DNA of 64,000 bases from Didymella arachidicola. Lineage: Eukaryota > Ascomycota > Dothideomycetes > Pleosporales > Didymellaceae. The stretch lies in contig CM049999.1 of assembly GCA_016630955.3 (NCBI GenBank), positions 1,178,001-1,242,000 on the forward strand, written 5' to 3'. Position numbers and translations under genes: made by a program. The notes beneath the pieces were generated by a model, which worked only from the letters and a program-made list of their open reading frames with translations, did no database searches and was not told the origin of the DNA. Of this stretch, positions 54,901-64,000 are shown piece after piece (position 1 is the first letter of the stretch; each line of letters opens with the position of its first letter).

Positions 54901-57900
54901 CGTATCTTGGTTCTGGTCCGCCGACCCCACTCTCCGACATAGAGCAGGATCGCCCAGGCCTGGATGACTCGATCAAATCCAATATGCTCAAGTTGTATCA
55001 GAAGAACGTCCAGCCTGAACTGAACGAACAAGAGACTTTGCACCAGTATGCCATCAGGTACAAATTGTGGCGACAGTCCATCCGTCAATGGGACGAAGAG
55101 CGCGAACAAGACGATCAGGAACGCCAACCATCAGCCGAGCCAAGTTTGAAAGCCACCACGCCGGATGTTCAAAGCTCGACAACGGGCGCCTTGCTGGATG
55201 TACCAGGTCCGACCGGACGACGCAGTCACGCTAGTCGATGGGCAACCGAGCTCGACCTCGAAGCAGTGATCAAGGAATCACTTAAGACTGCTGAAGAGGA
55301 GAGGATGGGCAAGCAAGACAGCGAGCCAAGGAGAAGTATGGCTGATCCTGAAAAAGAAGCCGACCTACCAATAGAGCTCAGTGAAGCCGAGGCTCGACGT
55401 CGCAACTTCGTCGATACCAACTTCCAGCGCGAGCCGGGGCAAGGCATTTTCGCATTTCACTACGAACCTCCAGAGGATGATTTTTCGCCGGACGAGCATC
55501 GTGTTATGGTTGCAAACTACAGGGATCAGTATGCCAAGAAATGGGGCAAGCTGGCAGAGATTCTCTACAAGGAGTGTGGCACTGAGCGCACCTACAAAGA
55601 CTGTATCAACCACTATTACTCTACCAAATGGGCAAGAGAGTACAAGGGCAAAGTCCGAGGCAGACGTGGAGGTGCACGTAAACGCGGCGGTGGTACAGCA
55701 CGCGGCCGTGGCGCTATTGCCAATATGGACCGCCCCGAAGTTGCAGGAGAAGACGGGCTTCCTGTCCCTGTCACAGAATCTGGACGACCTCGACGCTCAG
55801 CAGCGCCCACCTTCGGAGGTATGGAAGCGGACTTCGATCCTAGTGCTGCTTTGCCGACACAAGGTCGAGTGCGACGACAGACTGATGCAGATGGCAATCC
55901 AGAGAAGGCGAGCAGACGGAGCAAAGCTAACAAGGAGAAGGGCAAGAAGGTTAAGAACCAGCCCCTTGCTGCTGCTCCAGTCGGATCTCCGGTCAAGCTC
56001 GACCGCAAAGAAAAAGCACCTGGTGTCAAAGCGGAAGACGAATTTGGCAAGCGACCAGCGCCTGATTTGCCTACCCCTATCCATATAGCTCCACACGAGG
56101 ATCCAATGAATGACCCGCTGTTAAATCTAAGAGCCGGTCTGAATGAGCTCCCTTCGCTCCCAGGAAGCATACCTGTGAGCATGATGGACCGACAAAAGAC
56201 TCAACCAAATGCCAGACCTGGGCCCTCGAGCTACTGGTCTGTCTCAGAGCTGCAAGACTTCGAGAAGAATGTAGCCCACTTCGGTACGGACTGGATTGGG
56301 TTTGCTAATCATATGGGCACGAAAACGCACATCATGATCAAGAACCAGTACCTGCGCATGGTGGAAGGTGGCAAGTCAGAGCTCGAGCAGGCGGCGAAGG
56401 ACGCTGATGGGAGAAGGGAACGTGGCGATGATCTGGGACCACCACCGACGCCCACTCCTGCGCCTAAGAGACGTTACGAAAGCACACAGAGTGTACTTCC
56501 TCGGAACCTGGCTCCAGCGGAACAAAACCAGTCCCCTTTGATCAATCCCGTCAATCTGCCACGGAACTCGCCTCCTCCAGCGCTTAGTCAATCACGGTTC
56601 CTCTCACACGCTGCCGCCCAAGCGAAGCCACTCGTATCATCTACATCCGGCTTCTCGCCATTGCCAGAGACCGCACTTGCATCCGTACCCTCGATACCGC
56701 ACCATCAATCGCCGCCTGCGCCTTTATCGCGAGCTCAACCCCAACATCCTCTTCAGCATGGCATTCCCCAGCATAAGCCACATCACCAGCCACCGCGTGC
56801 GGGGTACTTCTCCGACGACTTGCAGTCTCGTCTCGATAGAGGTGTACCTTCGCAATCATCAATCCACCACCCGTCGCGGTCTATGCAATCGCACAGTACA
56901 CAGCAGATGCGTATTCAGGAGCAACACCCACAGCCTGGGTTCCGCGGAATGAGTCACCAAGAGCGCGAGAACCAAATTCGAGCCGAGATTCAGCAGGAAC
57001 AAGAGCATCGCTATCAGCAGCATCAACATGCTCGACGAATCTCTCAAGAGATGCATCATCAGCAAAGAGCTTTCCCTCTGGGTGGTCCACCACAACTTAT
57101 GCCGCCTGTGCGCTCGAACTCGATAGCAAGGTCGCCAGAACATCGCTCCATGTCGTACTCCCACTCTCGTCAAGTCTCGCAAGCTCAGGCCATGACACAG
57201 CCACCTTCCGATCTGGTGGCCCAGGCCCACGGTGTGTTCTCTGGCGCACAGCAACTGCCATCACGCTCCTCAATGAATACACCTCCAGTCAAGGAAGAGC
57301 CAAGATACGCCCCACCGTCTGCGATACCACAAGCACAGCAGACTCCGATCCTCCAGTCTCAGCATCACGCTCGTCCATCATTCAATCAACCTCCTCCACA
57401 AAGTGTGCCACCACCAAAGCCTGCTCAAGCGCCAAGGAAGTCCAATCTGCTGTCGTTACTCAATGACCCTGAACCCGAGGAACCTTCACGAAAGAAGGTC
57501 ACAGAACAAGGACCGTCATCGCATAGTACAACACCTTCACAACAGGCGCCTATTGCTCCTCCGCCGAATTCTTCGCAAACATCAGCGCCCAGAAGGGACG
57601 TATATGGCGAGCCTGCAGCATCACAAGCACCATACAGCCGATCTGCGTATGCACCACAGGGCTCGATGCCTGCTTCTACGCCGAGCAGGACCATCGACTT
57701 GACGAATGAGCAGTCTCAAGGCAGCAGACATGGTTCCCGTGATGGCTGGCAACAAAGACAGCAGTTTCACCCCAGTCAAAGTCAGGCGCAGCAGCCAGTA
57801 TCGCTCCCAACATCACATCCTGGCTTGCCTCAGCCTGCATACAATGACTCCAGGCTGTTCGGAAATCATCGCTCCGTCTTTGCGCAACATAACACAGCAC

Positions 57901-58955
57901 GCCACAACCCTTCACCGCCGCCCATGACTGCCTTCAACAATTCGCCTCACCTACATTCTCGCACACCAAGTGTGAGTGGGGCGCCAGCACAGCCTTCACG
58001 ACCAGGCATGCCGGGTGCTGGACCAGCCCAGCATGCACAAGCAGCTTCGGCCGCATCTAGTCAAATCCTGCAGCCGAATCCATATGCACAGGTTGATCCT
58101 CCCAGCGCCGGCGCCCCACCGTCAGGTCCGATGGGAATGCGACCGAGCCCACATTTGCGCACCAGCCATGTGGCACAGCAGAGGGATGTGCCGAGCCGCA
58201 ACGATCACTCACAGGCTCAAAATACAGGATTGACATACTCGAATCCTCCAACGCCAAACGAGCACCCAGCTCATCCCTCAATGAGGGGCCCCGGCAGTAT
58301 GACAGAGCCTTATCGTCCCCGCGATCCCCGTGATCCCCGTGATCTCCATCACGACCTCGAGTCGCGCAATTCAGACCGTGACACCAGCCGGGAGCTTTCT
58401 CAACGTACAGAGTATCTTCGTGAGCAGCTGACGAACCCACATCTACGTTCGACTCCTGCCCGTGAAGACTTGCGCTATCCACCTCAGCAACAGGACCGAG
58501 CATATTTGTCACAGCGATCGCATACTCCACTGTCAAGGAACGATACAGGACAGCAACCGCCTCCATTGCAGCACCCACCGCACTCATCCTTGGGTACAAA
58601 TAACCACCCACTGTACGGTCAGCGTCTATCAGAAGAGCCATCACGATTCTCTCAGCCGTTCCCCCGCGATCGCGGTATCGCAGACCGTATTCGACAAGAG
58701 TCAGCGCAGCAACAACAGGCTGCACTCCATCGTGAGGAACAGATGCGCCGAGAAAGTCAGATGCGCGAACAGGAGGAGCGAGATCGTGACCTTATCAGGG
58801 AGCGCGACGCGCACTTCCGCGAAAGTCTCATAAGGGGCAACATTGGCCCGTATGGAAGACCGGAGCAGCGACAGCCGCCTACAGGACCTAGTGGACACAT
58901 GGATTGGGCCAGTGGTGTTAATAGACCACCGCAGCGCAATGGGTGGCAGCGATAA
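51999..58955 (+). CDS. Large SANT-domain protein, SNT1/NCoR-like (Set3 complex type)
   Basis: A single exon of 2318 residues starting MSSYRYPENNRSGRDR. The N-terminus is Arg/Asp-rich (runs of DRDRDRD), then Pro/Ala-rich. A SANT domain lies at about 1150-1210 (DDFSPDEHRVMVANYRDQYA, KKWGKLAEIL, DCINHYYSTKW), followed by a basic patch (RGRRGGARKRGGG). A second SANT/Myb at about 1411-1460 reads YWSVSELQDFEKNVAHFG, TDWIGFANHM. The last 850 residues are Gln/Pro/His-rich and repetitive, ending in an E/R/Q helix. Two spaced SANT domains within a huge disordered protein are the hallmark of Snt1 and NCoR/SMRT, scaffolds of the Set3 histone deacetylase complex. The identification rests on domain layout, not on unique motifs. 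Confidence 0.85.
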   Translation: MSSYRYPENNRSGRDRSPPYRDRRPSAFGGGYPPRANDSARSNQDSNGFPPRDVPRGPKVLSDAPRGAAPGGPSGAPLTPRDGRGRGFPGRGEPTPLRDAPPLSSGPAPPLTNTHNSWRADRDRDRDRDFDRDRRERRPSPPPRRSPIRDLRDPRDQRDFPPRDLDVGRARRNSRDGPPSAGSTFSDPPNLGTGSSYRGSGIGRGRGGRDFGGRGRPFHNDDRDRHHDPRDRPLDRSYRPRSRSPIRRDRDMRDEREFDRRDRDDRRFPREYDSYIGPAGASKPGIRALDTHRGPGAPDSRHIPGTPTGQTPHSSHHASPADRLGSQVDSYSRRSSVAIDPSATKDSRRDPGKDDLLLASRAEASRERYAPRASSPPAAVPAFGSNVWRNPTLDVRPSTTAAAPPKPVQASTPVSITPTSSALAPPAVDSVVPVTAPVLAPAPVSSAAPAVIQSPPPASSAPAAPTAPPIVTAPPASVATKHSVSSAPVAPPTGPKADRVSDRLTSERPPFDAPAQENRSAPNGPPRMDPPPTLQTSALSTTSGVPETEPKAPTSRPINAPQYPARQGPPPSAPSASTGPAKSPPQGPAPRPRPPPTAPQAAMRTNVSPSFSRTLLPSYASRDASSSTAPPPPLGPRSGSGDAAVSTSPKSLPANIPTGPKADRTSMGARPAPPYATSERPGFNAPRAPMGGGPKSMQWVRPGHIPSRPTVPTKRELPIDDRERSFGSAPKAPKIEFGSAANVHPQRMQQAQFGSPLFFPPPGEHERPRGRAASAERSLAQSLKPGAIETRRHSDVFMADASPRPVQPPMSIASSAPDALQDSDEDLDLDEDDFAESEAKYNKDKAALEAKLIDLSAPHLRATTPLQEIILLSSVTVEHLPMPFEEVEQESVKKEDVPRPQEVIAASPLHPSTAQKPIAPLTPRAEDTDDSSSDRRADHSVAPATVALRLRREVSKELEILPDLSALPYLGSGPPTPLSDIEQDRPGLDDSIKSNMLKLYQKNVQPELNEQETLHQYAIRYKLWRQSIRQWDEEREQDDQERQPSAEPSLKATTPDVQSSTTGALLDVPGPTGRRSHASRWATELDLEAVIKESLKTAEEERMGKQDSEPRRSMADPEKEADLPIELSEAEARRRNFVDTNFQREPGQGIFAFHYEPPEDDFSPDEHRVMVANYRDQYAKKWGKLAEILYKECGTERTYKDCINHYYSTKWAREYKGKVRGRRGGARKRGGGTARGRGAIANMDRPEVAGEDGLPVPVTESGRPRRSAAPTFGGMEADFDPSAALPTQGRVRRQTDADGNPEKASRRSKANKEKGKKVKNQPLAAAPVGSPVKLDRKEKAPGVKAEDEFGKRPAPDLPTPIHIAPHEDPMNDPLLNLRAGLNELPSLPGSIPVSMMDRQKTQPNARPGPSSYWSVSELQDFEKNVAHFGTDWIGFANHMGTKTHIMIKNQYLRMVEGGKSELEQAAKDADGRRERGDDLGPPPTPTPAPKRRYESTQSVLPRNLAPAEQNQSPLINPVNLPRNSPPPALSQSRFLSHAAAQAKPLVSSTSGFSPLPETALASVPSIPHHQSPPAPLSRAQPQHPLQHGIPQHKPHHQPPRAGYFSDDLQSRLDRGVPSQSSIHHPSRSMQSHSTQQMRIQEQHPQPGFRGMSHQERENQIRAEIQQEQEHRYQQHQHARRISQEMHHQQRAFPLGGPPQLMPPVRSNSIARSPEHRSMSYSHSRQVSQAQAMTQPPSDLVAQAHGVFSGAQQLPSRSSMNTPPVKEEPRYAPPSAIPQAQQTPILQSQHHARPSFNQPPPQSVPPPKPAQAPRKSNLLSLLNDPEPEEPSRKKVTEQGPSSHSTTPSQQAPIAPPPNSSQTSAPRRDVYGEPAASQAPYSRSAYAPQGSMPASTPSRTIDLTNEQSQGSRHGSRDGWQQRQQFHPSQSQAQQPVSLPTSHPGLPQPAYNDSRLFGNHRSVFAQHNTARHNPSPPPMTAFNNSPHLHSRTPSVSGAPAQPSRPGMPGAGPAQHAQAASAASSQILQPNPYAQVDPPSAGAPPSGPMGMRPSPHLRTSHVAQQRDVPSRNDHSQAQNTGLTYSNPPTPNEHPAHPSMRGPGSMTEPYRPRDPRDPRDLHHDLESRNSDRDTSRELSQRTEYLREQLTNPHLRSTPAREDLRYPPQQQDRAYLSQRSHTPLSRNDTGQQPPPLQHPPHSSLGTNNHPLYGQRLSEEPSRFSQPFPRDRGIADRIRQESAQQQQAALHREEQMRRESQMREQEERDRDLIRERDAHFRESLIRGNIGPYGRPEQRQPPTGPSGHMDWASGVNRPPQRNGWQR

Positions 58956-60124
58956 ATGGACCAACTACTCAGCTTCGAACGCAGCGTTATTGCGAGCATC
59001 GTTTGGCATGATTCGGCTCCGTTTGGAAGGATTGCATTTGCTTGCGCCAACGCTGCATACGAGGCGTTCAATCTTCTTTGTAAGATGACTTGACGATTCT
59101 ACATAGCAAGACCCCGGCGGCTTTTGTGTATACCATTTCGTTCAGTTTGTCTGGCATGAGCGTTTGAGCGGGTACGTTTGTACTGTATTATATCTTTGTT
59201 CAATCAAGACACAAATAACATTATGCGCTTCTGTTTCTTGGGACGATAAGTACTGTGAGGCTGTGCCAGACAACGGTGGATGTCTCTGTCGCGCTAGGGA
59301 TTGCAGTGCACATAGATCTATTTGCATCCTCATGCCGTAAACACAGTGCAGCTTGCCGTGAAGCAGTCATTGGCTGTCGAGGGCGCATGGTATGTAGCAC
59401 CAGTCTGACCCCACGCCTCGTCCATGCAAGAAATTGCAGTGCAAACTGGAGGATCTGCTCCCAACCGGTGTAGGCTGAACATTTTGATTGGTCTTTTGCG
59501 TAAGGCTGGGCGAGAAATGGATATTGCTATGCCTTGCACAGCAATAATCAGCCCTGGGTGAGAGACGCAAGTGAGGTGATTGGTCTTTCAATGACAGGCG
59601 CTAAGCGGTTTCAAGCTCGAAATGGATTCGATTCAGAAAGGCTGTGTGAACCATGGCGGGCAACTGGTGATCGGTGCAGAGCAGGTGCGTCAGGCTGAAT
59701 GGTCTTTCACGAAGGCAAGTATGGTAGCGTTCTTCGCAGACATGCAGGCCCAAATTGCACTGCAATCTTTAGCCCGCAGGACCAATGCTCTAGTGACCGC
59801 TCATAGTTCCAATAACAGCAGCTCAATATACGGTGAGGCTGAGAAATTCGTTTGGAAAACATTCTCGCATACACACTGTGACAGGCAGCAGGTGACTAGG
59901 TCGCAGGAGACTAGGTCGCAGGACAGCCAGCTGTAGGCAAGGTGTTACCTAAGTTAGGGAATCATTTGAGTTATCTAAAAAGCGCTCATGTAGCAAGCCT
60001 TCTGGCAGCCTTGAACACTGCGGTGCCTCGCCAAATAGATCCTGGACCCTATTGAACACTGCCACCATTATTAGATATCCGAGCGTAAAGGATGCCTCAA
60101 GCCCATTTCCTATGACTTTCCCTA
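58956..60124. other. Convergent spacer of 1.2 kb
   Basis: 3' regions of the SNT1-like and Cys-rich membrane genes. Contains a perfect 15-base tandem duplication (59894-59923). A frame at 59622-59936 (104 codons) is not recognised and not called. Confidence 0.5.
59894..59923. repeat. Perfect 15-base tandem duplication
   Basis: GACTAGGTCGCAGGA occurs twice head to tail in the spacer downstream of the SNT1-like gene. Confidence 0.95.
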
Positions 60125-61172
60125 CTAGCGCGTTGAACTTGTCTCATCAGCGGTGACGTTCAAGGCTTGTGCTTGCGGCTGCTCCAAATTCTGAGGAAAC
60201 CCCCCCTGTGCGGGTCTTGGAGTGTTCTCTGGTGACTCAAGCTCTCCTGCTGCCGATCCTCCGTGAAGCTCAGCGGGTCCATTGACGGATGAATTCAGTT
60301 CAGATCTTCTGGCATCACCGGACATTTCCTGAGGACCATGCTGGTGGTGCGCCCACTTCTGTTGCGAGTGGCCGGGGCTGTCCCATGAGTATGTTGGAGG
60401 CGCTGTCCACAGTCAGTAACAAGTTCAATCGGCTTGTTCGTAGGAATGTATACGTGAGAGTCCTGCAGATATCGTCGGTGACGCCAACTCTGCTTTAGGT
60501 AGGACCGAAGTGTTTGCGGTTTCTGATTCTGTACTCTTCTTATTGCGCCGCCGACGAAACAGAAGGAATACGATTGCTGCAACGATGAGAAGGAATGCGA
60601 GCGAGCCTCCAACAGCACCTCCGATAACTGCACCAGATACTTTGCTAGAGTTCGGGGCAGCTGTTGGTGGAGGTGTCACAGTAGACGAGCTACTGGGCGT
60701 ATTGCTAGCGGTAGAGAAAGCCGTAGGCTCGGGGACAGTGGACGACAGTGCAACATTCAAATCGTGGAAGTAGTAATACTGGTCTGGTCGGTCCCAAAAT
60801 GCCGGTTCAAGTTTTCCGGGCGGACATGTCGAGTTGTTCATGCAGGGATCCTCGTTACAGCATCCCCAAAAGGTGGGCGCCATCTCGCATGTCCACATAG
60901 GTGTTTGCCCACCGCAGGAGCCGCCTGGCGACAGATTCGCCAGTGCCGTATCGCGACCCGCGGGTCGCAAGATATCACCGAAGCAGCCGTTCTTGCATGG
61001 ATCCGCCGTACAACACCCGACGAACTTGGTTCCAGTTTCACATGCATACCTTAGCCTAGTCAGCGCTTCGCGTAACCTCGTTTTGATTTTCAAAAAGTGT
61101 GGCTTACCAAGTACCTCCACGGGGACAGAAGAAGTCTCCTGGCTTTGCTGCTGTATAGCTAGGATCCGCCAT
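60125..61172 (-). CDS. Cys-rich single-pass membrane protein, unrecognised
   Basis: Three exons, 61172-61108, 61049-60454 and 60402-60125, give 312 residues. The N-terminal, presumably extracellular part contains two related Cys modules (YACETGTKFVGCCTADPC and WTCEMAPTFWGCCNEDPC, each followed by a Cys-x-x-Pro or CF element). A Ser/Thr/Pro-rich stalk follows. A single transmembrane helix (VSGAVIGGAVGGSLAFLLIV) ends in the stop-transfer RRRR, followed by a cytoplasmic tail with PPPTYSWDSPG. No cleavable signal peptide is visible, so the single helix may act as a signal anchor. The layout resembles fungal wall-stress or mid2-like sensors, but the Cys modules are not WSC. The last intron (60403-60453) is supported by restoring the PPPTYSWD tail. 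Confidence 0.75.
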
Positions 61173-62007
61173 GGTGTGAATAACTGATCAAACGCAAGTG
61201 TACGGCTGTGTTACATAGAATCACGAGAACAGAAAAGTAAGAAAGGAGAAATCAGGCTGAAGACCGTAGGGGCGCAAGAGAGCGACCCTAGGCTTCCTGC
61301 ATACTTAACAACACTCGTTCACACTTCTTCCAAGAAAGCCAAGTGTTTGCAACCGAGAATAACATAATCGCGATGTTGGAAGGCATGGCATGACGGCTGT
61401 GGCGAAAAATGGCGTTATCTAAACCAGTGAACGGAAGTCGAAGGGCCGGCCATGCGACCCGGATTGGAGTGGCGTTCCATTAATCTGACATGCCTGCAAA
61501 GTGAAGTGTTGGGTGAGAAGCTTAAGGAAATGAAATTTGCGTTGTGTAAGTCATGTACGACCTAAAGGGGTTTGGGGGCCGCGAATCGACCAGTGAGGAG
61601 TCGCGCTGCTGACGAAGACGGGAAGTCCGACCGCGACAAGGCTGAGCTTCTGCGATAATTAGACATCGCGACGGTGTACAGATCAAACATTCCTGAGAGG
61701 TAGACCCTGCATGCTCACTGAACACGACACAAGAGCGTGAGATAACCAGCATTTATGGCCTTAGCAGTTGTCATTTGTGCAAAAGCCTGAGTGATGTGCG
61801 GAGCCATAAATAGTTGCGTAGTACATGCGTAGCAGGTACGCATGCGCGACTCTCACTCGTGAGCGCTTGCCTCGCCGAGCCGAAGAACATCAGGCGCAGC
61901 ACGATCCCCGAACGCCAGTTCAGCGCTCACAATCAGCCTTACTGGTCAGAAGCCCTATCATTCTTTACGCTGAGAGACACGGGTTGTACATCAATCCGAC
62001 TGAGCGC
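61173..62007. other. Intergenic, membrane-protein promoter
   Basis: Upstream of the membrane-protein gene and downstream of the helicase remnant. No gene seen. Confidence 0.5.
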
Positions 62008-64000
62008 TCAGCCACTTTTTACGAGATTCGCTCTGTCCGGCTTATTATCTTGTAGTTTCTTCATGCCCTACTAATTTCAGTAGCCATCCAGATGTCTCCT
62101 TGTGACACATACCTGCTCAATAGACGAGTCGACAATGTAACGAGTCACCAGCACTGCGTTTTCCTGGCCAAGACGAAGGGCACGAGTAATCGCTTGATTT
62201 TCCACGGAGGGATTCCATTGCGGCTCAACAATGAACACGCGATTGGTGACTGCGATATTAAGGCCAGAGGCCCGTTAGGTCTGCGCAGCTTTGATTTTGG
62301 CGAGCTTCCCCGACTGCTCCAGTACCCGTGGTCATGATGAGGATTCGCAGACCTTGATCGTGGGCAAAGTCCTCGAGAATCCGTTCTCTTTTGCTTGTTG
62401 GGCAGTCGCCATCGATACCCTGGAAGCTCTGGGGCGCAAAGCCCGCATTTTTTAAAACGGATCTGATTCAGATCCAGAGTTCTTGTCCAACAAGTGAAGA
62501 TGATGCTGCAAGTGATTAGCGTAAGCACGGTGTTGACACCAGGCAGAGTTACCTCTTGGAGGTCCAGACGTCTTGTAAGACATCGCGCATCAGATACTCC
62601 ATCTTGGAGGATTTTCCACTGGTCCGGAAATATGTGTCTTCTTGTGAACCTTGCTTTGAGTGATACTCCTGTTTCGCCGATCGTCAGAGTGGAAGGCACA
62701 TCGGGCATCGCGTAGAAGCTTGGTCCTTGTTGCTTGAGTTGCTCTCGCCCACACATTCGGAGCAAAGGGTATGTCTGCAGTCTGCATAGGGGCGGAAGTT
62801 CGTACCTGTATTGAATAGAGGCATGATCTGACGACATGCCGAGCAAGTAGCTTCTCCATCCCTACCCAGAGACGCTTCCATGGCTTCTCTCTCGTCGAGG
62901 AGATGCAACTTGCGCCGATTCCATGAGAACGGCTGCTGCCAAGTCCCGTGATTGCAAAGGATGCGTAGTTGGAGCTGGACCTGAAACATACCAAGTTTGC
63001 TGTTGTGATCAGATATCTCCGCCTGATTCCGAACTGCACGAAGCATTATGTTCGAGGTCTGCTCATATTGAAGGCGCTCTTCCGAGGAGAGTACGATCCT
63101 GCAAACCCTATCTCGCAGGTCTGGCAGATGGAGTACATCTTTCGTTCGACGGAGGCAAACGGAGTCGAGTAGCTGAGTGAATCGGGAGATTGCAAGTTTC
63201 CTGCGCCTACTGCCTTCGTCAAAGGGTGCCACGATTGATCTTCTGAAATTCGAAAGACTGTGGAATGGGTTTAGCCTCAGAAACGCCAGTAGAGACCCGA
63301 TGTCTTCAAGGCGATTCTGTACAGAAGTCCTGGTCAGACACCATCGGGACCTTGCAGCTATGTCAGCAACCGTCCGGTGCAGACCAGTGTTCTGTCGGCG
63401 TATGATTTGAGCTGGTCTTGATTAGCGCAATGTAACAGCAAAGCCTGCAACAACATGCCTTCATCTAGCACCAGACGATACCACTCAATCTTGTCCAACG
63501 ACTTTTTAGCGCTCGACGCATCAGAGGCCAGAGTGTGATATGTCGTGATGACAATATCTGCCTCCTGAAATTTGTTGAGCGCACGCTCACGATTAGATCC
63601 GTGGTACTTGATACAATTGAGTGCGCGCTTTGTGTGCTCATCGAAGTGCCTGTCGAAGTAAGTACCTGCGAATCTTACAGGCAGGGCCGTACATACCTGT
63701 CGCGTTCTTGGAACCATTCGTTAATTATGGCCGTACACGTTGTCAAAACGCGAACAAAAGCTAAGCTAGGTGGAAGTGGAACATCTACGATCTGAAGATG
63801 CGACTACCAGCGTTGCTCTTGAGCGCACTATAGTGTGGACTACCTGTTGATGAGGCATTCCCACTGCGTCCGTATCGGCTGCCCACGAATGCGCAAGGTC
63901 AAGCGTCCGCAAGACGAGGGCTAGAACAGACAGAGTCTTGCCCATGCCAATCTCGTCAGCCAATATGCCACCACCAATCTCAGTTTGCTGCAATCTACCT
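62008..64000 (-). pseudogene. Decayed SNF2/RING helicase (Rad5/SMARCA3-like), 5' end outside window
   Basis: Helicase blocks are easy to follow on the minus strand but no longer form one frame. Present: GGILADEIGMGKT (Walker A), SRATLVVAS, NEWFQERD, YHGSNRERAL, ADIVITTYHTLAS, VLDEA then QII (motif II reads DEAQ), RWCLTRTSVQNRLED (normal form is GTPxQN), a RING (CSAC, CRHTLCSEC, CPMC), and the C lobe (IIFTCWTRTLDL, ILIMTTGTGAVG, RVFIVEPQWNPS, RALRLGQENAV). Breaks: in-frame TGA at 62686-62684, TAA at 62277-62275, TAG at 62070-62068 after a normal intron, and a frameshift at a run of six T (62448-62453). The three stops are each one C-to-T change from CGA, CAA and CAG. It is tandem with nothing to its left and continues past 64000. 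Confidence 0.75.

Noticed and set aside
1..64000. CRISPR array, rRNA operon or tRNA genes
   Set aside because: No regularly spaced direct repeats and no rRNA-like or tRNA-like segment noticed by eye; a tRNAscan-SE run would be decisive for tRNAs.
1..64000. Functional ubiquitin-pathway gene cluster
   Set aside because: USP, GID9, derlin, RAD16 and the MATH/RING gene are spread over 50 kb with unrelated housekeeping genes between them; such genes are common enough for coincidence.

Overview
This window comes from a filamentous ascomycete (Pezizomycotina; a dothideomycete is my guess, but only a guess). The evidence is many short introns (about 44 to 70 bases, GT..AG with CTAAC/CTGAC-type branch sites), densely packed genes on both strands, and families typical of that group: PHO88/SND3, MMM1, a Zn(II)2Cys6 regulator and a MATH/UCH protein. 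There are no operons, bacterial-type ribosome sites or CRISPR arrays. I rebuilt exon structures by hand from splice sites, reading frame and family motifs, so the joins are predictions.

Layout. 1-7 kb: 3' end of an NAD-dependent epimerase-like gene, PHO88/SND3, a short-chain dehydrogenase, a small membrane protein divergent from MMM1 (ERMES), and the rRNA methyltransferase BMT5. 7.5-14 kb: succinyl-CoA ligase alpha, a ubiquitin protease ending in a CaaX box, and mitochondrial ribosomal protein uL5m. 14-21 kb: a SET-domain protein, the GID/CTLH subunit GID9, the ABC-F protein ARB1, and an HPP membrane protein. 22-31 kb: RAD16, a gene-poor 2.4 kb, an F-box-like protein and an unrecognised coiled-coil protein. 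31-38 kb: aldehyde dehydrogenase, a possible gene remnant, a Zn-cluster regulator and an orphan two-exon candidate. 38-51 kb: a promethin-like membrane protein, RPA49, a small glycine-rich protein, a derlin, a large MATH / USP-like / MORN / RING protein and deoxyhypusine synthase. 52-64 kb: a 2318-residue SANT protein (SNT1-like), a Cys-rich single-pass membrane protein, and a decayed SNF2/RING helicase running off the right edge.

Most of the window is conserved housekeeping sequence. Ubiquitin pathway genes recur (USP, GID9, derlin, MATH/USP/RING, RAD16), but they are separate transcription units and I see no sign of a functional cluster. The most unusual items are the MATH / USP-like / MORN / RING fusion, whose protease catalytic residues appear to be missing; the CaaX-tailed ubiquitin protease; and the helicase pseudogene, whose three in-frame stops all fit C-to-T changes as left by repeat-induced point mutation (RIP).
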